Positions 1 through 10,198 of a DNA stretch of 64,000 nt are shown piece after piece. Made by a program: the position numbers and the translations under genes. Source of the stretch: Aedes albopictus (Eukaryota; Arthropoda; Insecta; Diptera; Culicidae); contig NC_085138.1 in assembly GCF_035046485.1 (NCBI RefSeq), positions 12,837,329-12,901,328 on the forward strand. The letters are read 5' to 3'. Below the pieces are notes generated by a model. The model had not been told where the DNA came from. It saw only the letters and a program-made list of their open reading frames with translations, and searched no databases. How positions within the stretch are numbered: position 1 is the stretch's first letter; each line of letters opens with the position of its first letter.

Positions 1-66
1 CTCTAAAATTATTTTCCTCAAAGCTACACGAAAAACAATTTTTTCCATGAACAAAACTTAAAATAA

Positions 67-363
67 AAATATTTAAACAATATTCATATTTTCAATTCCT
101 GCCCTGACGACCGCACAGTACTCATCCCTAATGGGCAAGCGTACAGCGCGATTCGTGAGCATGATGAAACTCCAAGTGACCCCGCTACACATCCCCTGTT
201 CACATCTCTGCACCTAGGGCGCACGCAACGAAGCATTGAGGAAGCCTCTAGTCCCGCCTACACAGTCGCGCCCGTTTCTACCGCTCCTCACCACACCGCC
301 GTTGTAAGCTGCCATCCAAGTCGCCCTGGCCCTGTGTTTGGAAACGAATTAGAGGTCTTCTGA
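67..363 (+). pseudogene. LINE-A ORF1-like C-terminal segment
   Basis: A frame open from 67 runs to TGA at 361-363, directly upstream of and in the same frame as the ORF2 frame. The roughly 98 codons are rich in Pro, Ser and Thr, with no zinc-knuckle cysteines visible. I read it as the end of ORF1, or as an ORF2 leader interrupted by a stop. The identity rests only on its position before the endonuclease frame. Confidence 0.4.
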
Positions 364-530
364 TCTCTGCACCTAGGCAAGTACAATCAAATTAATAACG
401 GTCCACTCCCTGAGGTTCCATCCGCTTGCAGGTCAGTCGGCAATCGCAGAAACGCTCGGACATCTACAAGACAAGTCGACAACGGCTCCCGGCGCGACGG
501 TGCTGCTATCACCTCCAATGATGCTTTTAT
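364..530 (+). pseudogene. LINE-A ORF2 leader upstream of the copia insertion
   Basis: This frame is open without a methionine from 364 and continues in frame across the copia insertion into the endonuclease segment at 6778. The first in-frame ATG is at 6829, so this stretch is either inter-ORF linker or N-terminal ORF2. The last five bases, TTTAT (526-530), are the copia target-site duplication. Confidence 0.5.
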
Positions 531-734
531 TATTGGGCGGACTACTTTCATACAATAAAAACACCGGAGTTTAATTAAATAAAACCGCGAACATTTATTG
601 TTAACTTTCTCGTTTGAGTCCAATTCACTAATGACGAAAGAACAGCGCTTGGCGCGCAAGCAAAGGAAAATAACATTGGGCGATACAAATATAAAGATCG
701 ATTACACACTAATATGAAATTGTGTACTTTATCA
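531..734 (-). repeat. copia 3' LTR
   Basis: This 204-bp terminal repeat is the downstream LTR of the minus-strand element. On the minus strand it begins TGATAAAGTACAC and ends GCCCAATA. It matches 6574-6777 with no difference that I could find by reading. Confidence 0.95.
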
Positions 735-743
735 CCCCTGCTC
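735..743 (-). other. copia polypurine tract
   Basis: The minus strand reads GAGCAGGGG immediately before the TG of the 3' LTR, in the position where plus-strand synthesis is primed. The separate copia retrocopy ending near 10198 has the comparable purine run GAGAGGGGG before its LTR. Confidence 0.7.
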
Positions 744-747
744 AATT

Positions 748-3541
748 TCAGATCGTTGAGAGGTTCAGCTCCTCCCGAAGTCGACAAAATGGCCCACCAG
801 GTAGAGATTTCGTCATGATGTCTGCCACTTGTCGCTCTGATGGAATGTACTCCAGTCGAATACGCCCCTGCTGAATCAAGCTTCGGATGTAGTGCAGCTT
901 CACGTCAACATGTTTCAGCCTGCCGTGGTCCTTCGGATCATTCACAACTCTTATGGTTGACTGGTTATCTTCAAAATACGTTACGGGGGCACTCAGCTTG
1001 TAACCAATTTCCTCCAACAACCGAATCAGCCATACTCCCTCGCAGACCGCTGTACTGAGTGCGACCAACTCAGCTTCTGTCGATGACAATGACACAGTTT
1101 GCTGTTTTCGAGTAAGCCAAGTTGTTACGCATCCAAAGACTCTGAATACATAACCTGTCACCGAACGTCTGTCGATGATGCTGTTTGCCCAATCCGCATC
1201 GCAGTAAGCCGCTATTACTTCCGCCTTGTCATCTCCTCTGTACTCTAGTCCTAGGTCCACAGTGCCCTTGATGTACCGAAGAAGACGTTTGAGATGCGTC
1301 CAGTGTTCCTCAGTCGGACAACTTTGGAACTGACTGTAATAGTTGACCGATGCGCAAAGATCCGGCCGAGTTGTCAAGGTCACGTACATCAAGCACCCTA
1401 TCAACTCTCTGTATGGCTTCGATGTACGCTTCGACTCATCTCCTTTTTCAAGTTTCAGACGACACTCCATTGGTACTTTAGTCGGTTTGCAGTCGGACAT
1501 GTTAAAGCGGTTCAACAAGCCCTCAAGGTACCGTCGCTGGCTAATGCGCATGACTCGTTTCTCCATATCCCTTTCGATGCACATCCCAAGAAAACTGGTA
1601 ACTTCGCCAATGTCGGTCATATCGAATTCTCTCGACAGACAGCCCTTGACAATCTTTATCTCCTTCTGGTTATGTCCGATGATCAGAATGTCATCCACGT
1701 ATAGGATCAGGTAGACCCTCTTGTCCTTCTCGCCTCGCCAATACAGGCATTGGTCGCTGGAGCTCCGCTTGAAACCGAGCCTGGCAATGAATCGGTGGAA
1801 CCGATCATTCCAAGCCTTAGACGCCTGCTTCAGGCCGTACAGCGACTTATGCAGCCGACATACCAAGTCCTGTCCTTCCACGAAACCTTCAGGTTGTGAC
1901 ATGTAGATTTCCTCACTCAGGTCACCGTTGAGAAAGGCCGTCCGAACGTCCATCTGGTGTACAAACATCCGTTCCTGGTTCGCCACAGCCAGCATGGTAC
2001 GCAGCGTATCCAATTTTACAACCGGCGAGTAGGTTTCCGTGTAATCAAATCCGAAACGCTGACTAAAACCTCTCGCGACAAGCCGGGCTTTGTAACGGTC
2101 TGGATTTCCACCTTCGCCTGGCTTCACCCGGAACACCCACTTACACGAAATCGGCACCCGACCATCCGGTAGTTTCTCCAATGTCCAGGTTTGGTTTCGC
2201 CGCAAGGAATCCATTTCGTCCTGTATTGCTGCTTGCCACTTCGGCCAATCCGCCCTCTTCTTCAATTCCGCGATACTGTCTGGAAGATTCTCTACATATT
2301 CCATTGCGCCCAAAGCAACTCCCGCAAAAGTCATATCATAGTCCTTTGCCCACACTGGTGGCTTTCTCACTCGACCCGATGACGTTGCACTGATCGTCTC
2401 ACCGCCACTTGCTTCTTCAACAGTCTCATCTTCCAGAGTATCGTCACAAGAATCGAAAATTTCGGACACTTCACATTCAGGCACTTCTTGTTCTTCATGT
2501 TCTTCATCACGTTCTATTTCCTGTTCTTCTTCATATTCTCTTTCGTCTTTATCGGATTCCCCACCGTTTTCAATGTCAGTAATTGGGGGGCCGACCACAC
2601 TTTCAGTCCACTTATTGTCTTTCTTTTCATTTGCACTCACTTTCGAAGCTTCGTCGATAATCACATCTCGAACCGTCACAATTTTCCGCTCCTCGGGCTT
2701 CCACACTCGATAACCGTTCGTTCCATATCCCACGAAGACTCCTTTCCAACTTTTCTCATCAAGTTTTCGTCGCTTCTCTTTTGGAATGTGGCAGTAGGCC
2801 ATGGATCCAAACACTCGCAATTTTGACACATCAGGTTTTCTCCCTTCGAACATTTCGTACGGTGTCAGCTTCTGACCGATGGCGCTAGCCGGACTCCTAT
2901 TGGCCAGGAACGCCGCGGTCTGCACCGCTTCGCCCCAGAACTCCCGACTGATTCCGGAATCGAAGACCATCGATCGAGCCTTCTCGACCAGTGTTCGATT
3001 CATCCGTTCACTGGTGCCGTTCTGCTCCGGACAATAAGGTACCGTAAACTCCATCTTGATACCCTTCTGCTGACAAAAAGACCGCATCTGGTTGCAGGTA
3101 TATTCCCCGCCGTTGTCAGAACGGAAGCGAGAAATTTTCACCCCAAACTTCGCAGTCATTTGCGCTTCGTACTCCTGAAAACGCTGAACCACCTCGTCCT
3201 TCGAATGGAGTAGATAAACCACCGTGAACCTGGACCAGTCGTCGATGAAGGTGACGAAATATTTGTGGCCATTCCATCCCGCCGGTGTCACTGGCCCGCA
3301 GACATCAGAATGTACGAGCTCCAGTACCCGACTCGAACGCCGCTCCTCTTGCAGCGTGAACGGATTCCTCGTTTGTTTAGCTGCTACACACGCCTCACAA
3401 ACAATCGTCGATTTCTCACCTCCATTCTCTTTCAGGCCCTTCACCATTCCGTTCTTAATGAGACACGACAAATTGCGCTCCCCAAGATGCCCATAACGAC
3501 GATGCCACAACTCTGTTGCTTTATTTATTTGCCCGGAGAAA
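748..3541 (-). pseudogene. copia pol: integrase, reverse transcriptase, RNase H
   Basis: This is the downstream part of the copia polyprotein, read on the minus strand from the insertion point to the stop at 748-750. Residue numbers count from a spurious ATG at 3639, inside the inserted element. In order it shows a GAG-pre-integrase zinc finger (WHRRYGHLG ... CEAC), an integrase core with Asp in VHSDVCG (~111), Asp in RSDNGGEY (~176) and Glu in PEQNGTSERM (~210), an acidic linker rich in Glu and Asp, then RT with the YVDDILI catalytic box (~650). RNase H with STEAEL (~855) follows. No stop or frameshift is seen. It is separated from gag-protease only by the element 3544-5220. Confidence 0.92.
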
Positions 3542-3543
3542 TA

Positions 3544-5220
3544 GGGTAAATGATGATGGTTGGACCAATTCGGGGTATTTTTCAAGTAGTCAAAATTCAA
3601 GTCGATTTTAAAATATGCTAGTAAGTTTTTTACATTCAAAACTTGGGATTGATGGAAAGCTCTACTCTTCTAGTTTACGAAAAGCCCGACGAAACGTTAG
3701 TTTACTTTATAAATTTTTAAATAAACCGTTTTAATAACAAGGGAATTCTGATCTTGGTTTGACCAACACTGATTATGGTTGGACCAAAGATTTGATCATG
3801 GTTGGACCAACTGACAAAAAAAGGTTTTCTCAATCGAAATGAAGTTCAAAATGTATAATTCTAATACATTAAAACGTAATAATAATAATTTCATCTTAAA
3901 TAACCAAAAAATAGTACACATGCCATAAAATTTGTAATATTGCAGGAGCGCACGTGAACTGGATATGGTGTGAATGAGAATAAGAGGTCATTTTAAGATA
4001 TTTTCCACTCGCCTGATAGCGGTAATGGCGGTATAACTGAGCCATTGGGAGTTTAGCGTTTCTTGGTAGAAAATCGAAGAGGATCCTCCCACCGCGTTCG
4101 ATAACGCCAACCTGTTCCAATCTCCGAGAAACATAAAAATCCCAATCGCTCAGTTTTAGGTGCACACGGTGGTGACCATGACCGTTCAAGGGTAAGTCGA
4201 TGTAATCACGTGAAAGAAAACAAGATAGTTTCGCATTTATTCAATCTATTTATTTTAGCAATACTTGTAAGCTTTGGTTGGTTGTTTAGAAACTGGTGTT
4301 CAAACAGATCATCACATATAAAATTTACCCCAGCAGAATATGCCTCAATTCGCTGGGTAGCCCTTAGGCACCTGCTCCTCCTCGGTCTTCTTCACTACTC
4401 CAGGTTAGATCGCCTCATTCGAACGCATATCCGCGCATGGATTATGGTGGCTTGTTTTTTTTTTTCTTTCGGGAACATCGGAGCTGTACCGACCGTTCTA
4501 TGGTATTCGAGCTGCCACAGCCTGTGGTATCCGAGCTACCCACTCATTCAGACGTAGTGAGCAAATTTCGTCACAATACACTCGCACACGAACTCGCGGG
4601 GCACACAATATTCACGATTTATTGATATACTTTGTGGGAGCTCACGTAGAACAGCAGATTTTAGGTTCAAGCACATTAAAATACCTACATTCGAAACTGA
4701 GAAACTTTCAGCTGTCAGCGCGCGGAAAAAAATAAATAAGCAAAACCGGTCATAGCAACCATCATGGTAACGGTTAGGTCCAACCTGGTCCAACCAAAAT
4801 CAAAGATAGGACCAACCATCATCATAATCATATTGGTTAATTTCGGTAATTAATGGGATTTTTAATAGAAAATAATACATTTACGAGGCACCAACGTGAA
4901 GTTGACATGTTTTCGCAATAGCAAAGCACAAAAAGTTTAAAAATTTGAAAGAGAAATACATATTTTGTGCGTGTTTTAAAAAGAGCTATTCTGGAGCCAC
5001 AACTGCGCTAAGAGTCAGACTTTTAAGATCGTGTATTCTATAGTAGATTTGAAAGCAAATTGAGGTAAGTTAATATTTTCTCAATGCAGAAAGAGTATTT
5101 CATTGACTGTATCAAGATATTAGTTAGTTTTGTTTTTGAAAATGTAAGTAAAATCGACTTTTTTCAAAATGGTCCAACCATGATCAGTTTTTAGGTTGGT
5201 CCAACCATCATCATTTACCC
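3544..5220. mobile_element. TA-target TIR element inserted in copia (GGGTAAATGATG family)
   Basis: A 1677-bp element has inverted ends beginning GGGTAAATGATGATGGTTGG, flanked by TA at 3542-3543 and 5221-5222. The motif TGGTTGGACCA or its complement recurs near both ends (around 3770, 3800, 4780, 4810, 5170 and 5195), like subterminal transposase-binding repeats. Two short minus-strand frames (3896-4189 and 4548-4793) lie inside but match no transposase motif I recognise. It appears non-autonomous. The TA duplication and TIR suggest a Tc1/mariner-superfamily or related target preference. Removing it with one TA copy restores the copia gag-pol frame. Confidence 0.85.
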
Positions 5221-5222
5221 TA

Positions 5223-6503
5223 CAAGGAACTGCACTCACCTTTTGCTGCGTAGAAGTTGAGCTCGTAGAGTTTATCACGCCGTTGCCCGGTGGCCACCAC
5301 CTTAGAGCCTCGCTGAATTTCTACACTACCATCCTCGAACACCACTCTCATACCTGCAGCTTCGATTTTGCTGATGGAAAACAGGTTGCAACGGGCTTCC
5401 GGGATGAAAACCGCTCCTGCCACCGTCGCTTCGATGGTTTTTCCACCAACCACCGCCAGTACCGGAACATCACCAGCAAACTTTGCAGTTACCCACTCTC
5501 CACTCTTCGCGACAGCGATTCGCATCGGCCGCTCCAACGGAACAAGTTTTGAAAACAGCCGCTTGTCGTTGCAAATATGCTCCGTGGCCCCGGAGTCGAT
5601 GAACCACTGGATCTTGTTTTGCTTGCTTGGCATCTGGTCACTCGTCAGGAACATTACACCGTCGTCGTCATCCTTTTCTGCCACATGCGCCTTCCCGGAA
5701 TACTTCTTCTCGGCCTTCTTCTTGTCGGGACACTCCGACAGCTTGTGGCCTTCCTTCTGGCAACCGAAACACGTGAAGGGTTTCTTCTGCTTCGGTGGCT
5801 TCCGCGACGCACCTCGTGGCCCACCTCCGGAAAAAGCTGCTTCACTTTTCACGCTACCGCTACTGCTGACCAAAGTACTCTTCCGTTTAATTTCCTCGTC
5901 GAGCAGCCGGCACTTGACGAAGTCCATCGTAAGCTGCTCCTCCGGCTGCGACTCGATGGAGGTCACCACCGCATCGTACTCGGAACCCAGCGATAACAGC
6001 AATCGGCAAACGACATCGATGTCATCCATCTGACCGCCGGCGTTGCGATACATACGGATCAGACGATCGAATCTGACGAAATGATCCTGCAGCGAGCCCT
6101 CCGTGTATCTTAGCTCGTGCATTTGTCGATTCAAATGAAGCCGTTTCGCCACGCTCTTCCTCTCGAAAATCCTCACCAACGCGTCCCACATTTGTTTGGG
6201 AGTTTCACGACCTTGAAGGTGCTCCAGCTGATCGTCGTGGATGCGGGCCACCAGCATCGATTTGCATTTTCGGTTCTGCTTCTGGCGCTTTTCCAAAGCC
6301 TTCGCTTTCTGGAGTTTCACTTCCGCCGAGTCGCCCGGTTCGACCTTGAGTCCCGCCACATCATCCAGTTCCGTCTCGATGCAGTCCACCAACTCATGCT
6401 CTTCCAGCAAGGTGAGCATCCGGAACTTCCATGCGGCGAAATTCGTACCATCAAATATGGCGACGCGAAGAGTCTCCTCCCGATCGTGGCTTTCCATTTT
6501 CAC
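5223..6503 (-). pseudogene. copia gag and protease
   Basis: This is the first 427 codons of the copia polyprotein, starting at ATG 6503-6501 not far inside the 5' LTR and primer site. It shows a copia-type Gag fold at the N-terminus (WKFRMLTLLEEHEL near residue 25). A CCHC zinc knuckle, CFGCQKEGHKLSEC, lies at about 246-259. An aspartic protease active site, DSGATEH, lies near 301. No stop codons occur before the insertion point. The frame then runs into the nested element, so integrase and RT can no longer be made from this copy as one polyprotein. Confidence 0.93.
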
Positions 6504-6557
6504 GCACTTTTACGACCGAAAAACACTGAACTTTACCGATCCGCGATCCGAAAACGT

Positions 6558-6573
6558 TGCTGGGCCCATAACC
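6558..6573 (-). other. copia primer-binding site, internal tRNA-iMet type
   Basis: The plus strand reads TGCTGGGCCCATAACC, identical to the anticodon-arm region of initiator Met tRNA. The minus strand is therefore complementary to an internal stretch of the tRNA rather than to its 3' end. It abuts the 5' LTR exactly. Drosophila copia is known to prime from a cleaved half of the initiator tRNA, and this site matches that mode. Confidence 0.88.
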
Positions 6574-6777
6574 TATTGGGCGGACTACTTTCATACAATA
6601 AAAACACCGGAGTTTAATTAAATAAAACCGCGAACATTTATTGTTAACTTTCTCGTTTGAGTCCAATTCACTAATGACGAAAGAACAGCGCTTGGCGCGC
6701 AAGCAAAGGAAAATAACATTGGGCGATACAAATATAAAGATCGATTACACACTAATATGAAATTGTGTACTTTATCA
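6574..6777 (-). repeat. copia 5' LTR
   Basis: This is the upstream LTR of the minus-strand copia element, 204 bp, reading the same as 531-734. It contains the presumed promoter and start of the genomic RNA. It is followed on the plus strand by the TTTAT target duplication. Confidence 0.95.
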
Positions 6778-7020
6778 TTTATCGCCTGTGAACCATCTCC
6801 ATCTAGTGCTGGGACTGATCCGCTAACGTTGTCCATGTACTACCAAAACGTCGGAGGGCTGCGCACTAAAACTTCACGACTACGCTTGGCTTTATCAAGC
6901 TGCGATTACGACATCATCGTACTAACAGAGACTTGGCTCAGACCAGACATCGGCAACTCTGAACTCACATCGGACTACTCTATTTTTCGCTGTGACAGGA
7001 GCATTCTTTCTAGTCAGTTC
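6778..7020 (+). pseudogene. LINE-A ORF2, N-terminal half of endonuclease
   Basis: The frame resumes after copia and reaches a methionine at 6829, followed by YYQNVGGLRTK and VLTETWLRPDI. These are the N-terminal Asn and catalytic Glu blocks of an AP-type LINE endonuclease. The domain is cut at 7021-7025 (CTTAG) by the 5.7-kb element and resumes at 12780. Confidence 0.9.
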
Positions 7021-8319
7021 CTTAGACCAAGCCCACTCATGGGCTCAATCAAGCGTTTTAACGTTAAGTAGAACCCCGAACAAAGAAGTGAACCGCACCG
7101 GTCGCTGCTAAGTAGGGCTCGAAAGCGAAAAGTTTACGTACGGTTCGTAGCAGGGCTTAGAATATAGAGACACGCAAAGTACGGTCTCTATCCGTAGGCT
7201 CGTGCGCTCTCTCGCGTTTAGCTCTCTGGGTAGCGTAAAGAGGAGACGAAAGAACATGAGTATGGGTTTGTTGCCGGGTATATAGTTTCTAGAGAATGAT
7301 TTTCTTGTTTTGTATAGGTAGGAATTTATTTTAGTTTGCATAAAATATTTAAAATTTTTATTTTTACTTGCTTTCAAATTTTCAACCAAACAATATCATG
7401 GATCGTTACACGAATAACACAACAAATTGTCTGACATACAATTGTGATAGAGTGACAATACAAACGCAGAAAAATAATAGGTTTAAATTGACAAGCTTTG
7501 CTTAAGTATGTTATGAATGAAGTTTTCCCTTCTTCGCCAATTTTAGGATCATGTATAACGAAAATGTATTGATTTTCTTATAAAAATAGTTACGATTGTT
7601 CATAATCACACCTTTAGTTTTTGATTCGGCCGATCGTTTCGAAACTCATATTTGAATAAATGTACACTGATTCAGTGAGTTTTGCTATTTTAACACGTAC
7701 ATGTTTGAGCCGGGGTTGATACGCAGCAAGTAAAGTTTGGTTTCGCACATTTAGAAAAATGTCCAAATAAATAACTCGCGAAGTTCGTTCCGACAAGTTC
7801 CAAAATTAACGTCATCCGTCGCAGATTCCGGTGAGAAGATGTGCGTATTTTCTAACCCGGAAAGATACCATTTGACGGTAATAAGTGACTACAAGGTTTT
7901 CTTTCTTCACTTTCCGGGCTGAGATCCCCCGCTTTGAAAGAGCTGTGCCTCGCCTTTCGTTTTGTCCTGAATATTTCGAAAAACGCAAAGGAGTTTTGGT
8001 TTGATTGCTGTTTTTGAAAATGGTGGTCGTCAGTGGGTGGTTTATTAAATAAAAATTTAAAAATATAAATTAAATAAACGAGACATTAGGAAGAAAGTGT
8101 GCGATATGGGCAACTTCACCCTTGTAGAAACAATAAGAAAAAGCAGAAAAAAAAATCTGCGAAGACCCCATGCGAGAAACACCGATCATACAGAATAGGA
8201 GGTTCGACATTAGATCTATAAAAACAACCCAACAATTGGGGAGATCTTTCCAATATTACACATTTATTCACAGCTCTTTTATCCACATTTTCATATATTT
8301 AAAACATATTCATCAACAT

Positions 8320-8586
8320 GTTATCTGGATCGTTTGGTACAATATGTCCACGCATCCTTCCTCCCCTGTAAATTCGAGAAGTACCTTGCCGAAAGAAAAT
8401 ATTCTGTATTCCAAGTATTTCGAAGAATCACCTTTGCGCGTAAATACAACGCAGTAGACCTGGGCGCTCTGATGCATGTGCCATATCTATGATATGCTGC
8501 AAGCATCAATATTGACAAGAAAAGTAACACGATTGCTTTCCAGGGTGATTCCAGGGTGATTCCGTACTGGCTGCGTATGTATAAGA
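8320..8586 (+). repeat. Truncated 3' end of the retroposon family seen at 34901-36076
   Basis: Blocks such as ATGCTGCAAGCATCAATATT, GACAAGAAAA, TTTCCAGG and GGCTGCGTATGT match 35850-36055 in the same order. In both places the sequence runs into a TAGAC-like tail (here ATAAGACA). Only about 260 bp are present, with no coding sequence. The tail became the target of the hAT insertion. Confidence 0.65.
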
Positions 8587-9266
8587 CAGTGGTCACCAAA
8601 CTGCGGCCCTCGAGTAGGTTTTGTGCGGCCCGCGAACTGATTTTGAAATAATTTAGAGTGTGGCCCGCCGGCAGGTATCATAATGACATCAGAAATTTCA
8701 CCATTTCTTAAATACTGCGCGAAAATGACTATCAACTACTAAAACTACTGTATAATTCGTGGAGATTTTTTCCGACAGATGCATGAATAACTTTTATGAG
8801 CCAGTATCGTCAATTCTGCATGTATTGTATTCTGCAAAATTGTAATTAGTTCAGAAGTTTGGAGAATTTTAAAATATTGATCATATTCATACCCCCAAAA
8901 CTCAGTTTTGTTGAGAATATGGCACTTTTTCTCAAATAACGAGGCTAGATTTTACAGAGACTCTATATTGGACTTAACATTTATGGCAAAATTTAACAAT
9001 TTTCAAAGAAATTTCTTGTATCCAATATATTTTAGAACGAATTCTGAACAAAAAAAAATCAAGCATGCTTTCAACAATTCTATCACAAATCAGCTCCAAA
9101 AGATATTAGCGATTTTATACTTCAAGTTCTTTTAAAATTTAGGTATTTTCAAAATTTGATATCGAATCCCACTAAAAATTTCTGGGATTCTGCAATATAT
9201 TTCACTTGCAATACTTTCAGATATTTCTACAAAATGTTGAATGAATACTTCGCAAAAACATATGTA

Positions 9267-9555
9267 CAGTAGACGTTCGATAAGTGCAACATGTTTACGT
9301 TTCAGTTACCGAATGAAATTCGCTAACTGCAACGACTGACAGCCGTCAAACAGTTGTCAATTGCTGTTGGACGCAGCCAGAATGCACTCAAAAACATCGC
9401 AATGCAACTGTAGTGCATCTGAAAAACATCGCAACCTTGTTGACGTTTCGTTTTTGACAGATAGCGGTGCGATAACTGCAAAATTGTTGCACTTAGCGGA
9501 CATGCAGTTATAAAGCATTGCAGTTAAACCGTTTGCACCGAGCGAACGTCTACTG
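9267..9555. mobile_element. 289-bp MITE with TA duplication
   Basis: Inverted ends begin CAGTAGACGTTCG, flanked by TA at 9265-9266 and 9556-9557. Internal sequence repeats GCAACT and AACTGCA words, and there is no ORF. Size and target site fit a Tc1/mariner- or pogo-type MITE nested in the hAT element. Confidence 0.85.
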
Positions 9556-9625
9556 TACTTAAGAAACCTGTTATAGAGTTTTTAAGGAAATTCTCAGACT
9601 TTCGAAATAAATTCTTCCACGAATT

Positions 9626-10198
9626 CAGTTAAAAATGTATGTATTCAAAGTTTTTGGATCAACGGTTTCATGGTGCAGCAAGAAGCAAACTACGGTGGCC
9701 ATATCTTCAAGTGAATCGGAATACGTCGCCTTGAGTGCAGCCACTGCAGAGGCGCTTTGGTTGGCCGGAGTTCTTGAAGACATGAAAATCAAAGATCCGG
9801 AGACACCAGTAACCATTTTTGAGGACAATAGAGGCTGCATCGGCATGGCCAACAATTTGGAAACGAAACGAAGCAAGCACATAGATGTGAAACACCATTT
9901 CATCAGGGATCATATTGCTGCAGGACGAATCCAAGTGAAGGCTGTCGGTACTCAAGAACAATTTGCTGACGTTTTCACCAAGTCCCTGGACCCTGGACGG
10001 CTCAACGAGATGCGAAAGAATCTAGGGCTCAACGATTGAGAGGGGGTGATGACGTAGCAACCCGGAAGTCAGAAGCAATCGTTAAACCAATCACAGCAAT
10101 CCTGCTTCTTTGACTTTTACTTATTCTTGTCATTCTCAAACCAACTATTCAATAAACCACACGTTGTTAATCCAAGCTCTGCGTTTATAAAAAAAAAA
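9626..10198 (+). mobile_element. 5'-truncated copia copy ending in a poly(A)-like tract
   Basis: RNase H coding sequence is followed by a purine run and TGATGACGTAGC, the start of a 3' LTR. About 150 bp further on come AATAAA and a run of nine or more A residues near 10189. There is no second LTR, no integrase footprint and no upstream pol. The layout is that of a copia mRNA copied and inserted by LINE machinery. A target duplication is not clear. Confidence 0.6.
9635..10039 (+). pseudogene. copia RNase H fragment
   Basis: A 134-codon open frame shows the copia RNase H blocks SSSESEYVALS, FEDNRGCIGMAN, HIDVKHHFIRD and FADVFTKSL, ending naturally at a stop before the purine tract. The first codon is arbitrary because similarity begins at the truncation point. 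It represents a different copia family from the element at 531-6777, since the sequences differ throughout. Confidence 0.9.

Larger units (their letters stand above)
531..6777 (-). mobile_element. Full-length Ty1/copia LTR retrotransposon, interrupted
   Basis: A minus-strand copia element has 204-bp LTRs at both ends, a tRNA-iMet-type primer site, a gag-protease-integrase-RT-RNase H order and a polypurine tract. It is flanked by a perfect 5-bp duplication, TTTAT, at 526-530 and 6778-6782. The two LTRs look identical base for base, indicating recent insertion. About 4.57 kb remains once the nested element 3544-5220 is discounted, a normal copia size. The reading frame looks otherwise intact, so the nested insertion is the one clear lesion. 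Confidence 0.95.

Noticed and set aside
1294..1714. Plus-strand frames opposite copia RT
   Set aside because: They are antisense shadows of the minus-strand pol coding sequence.
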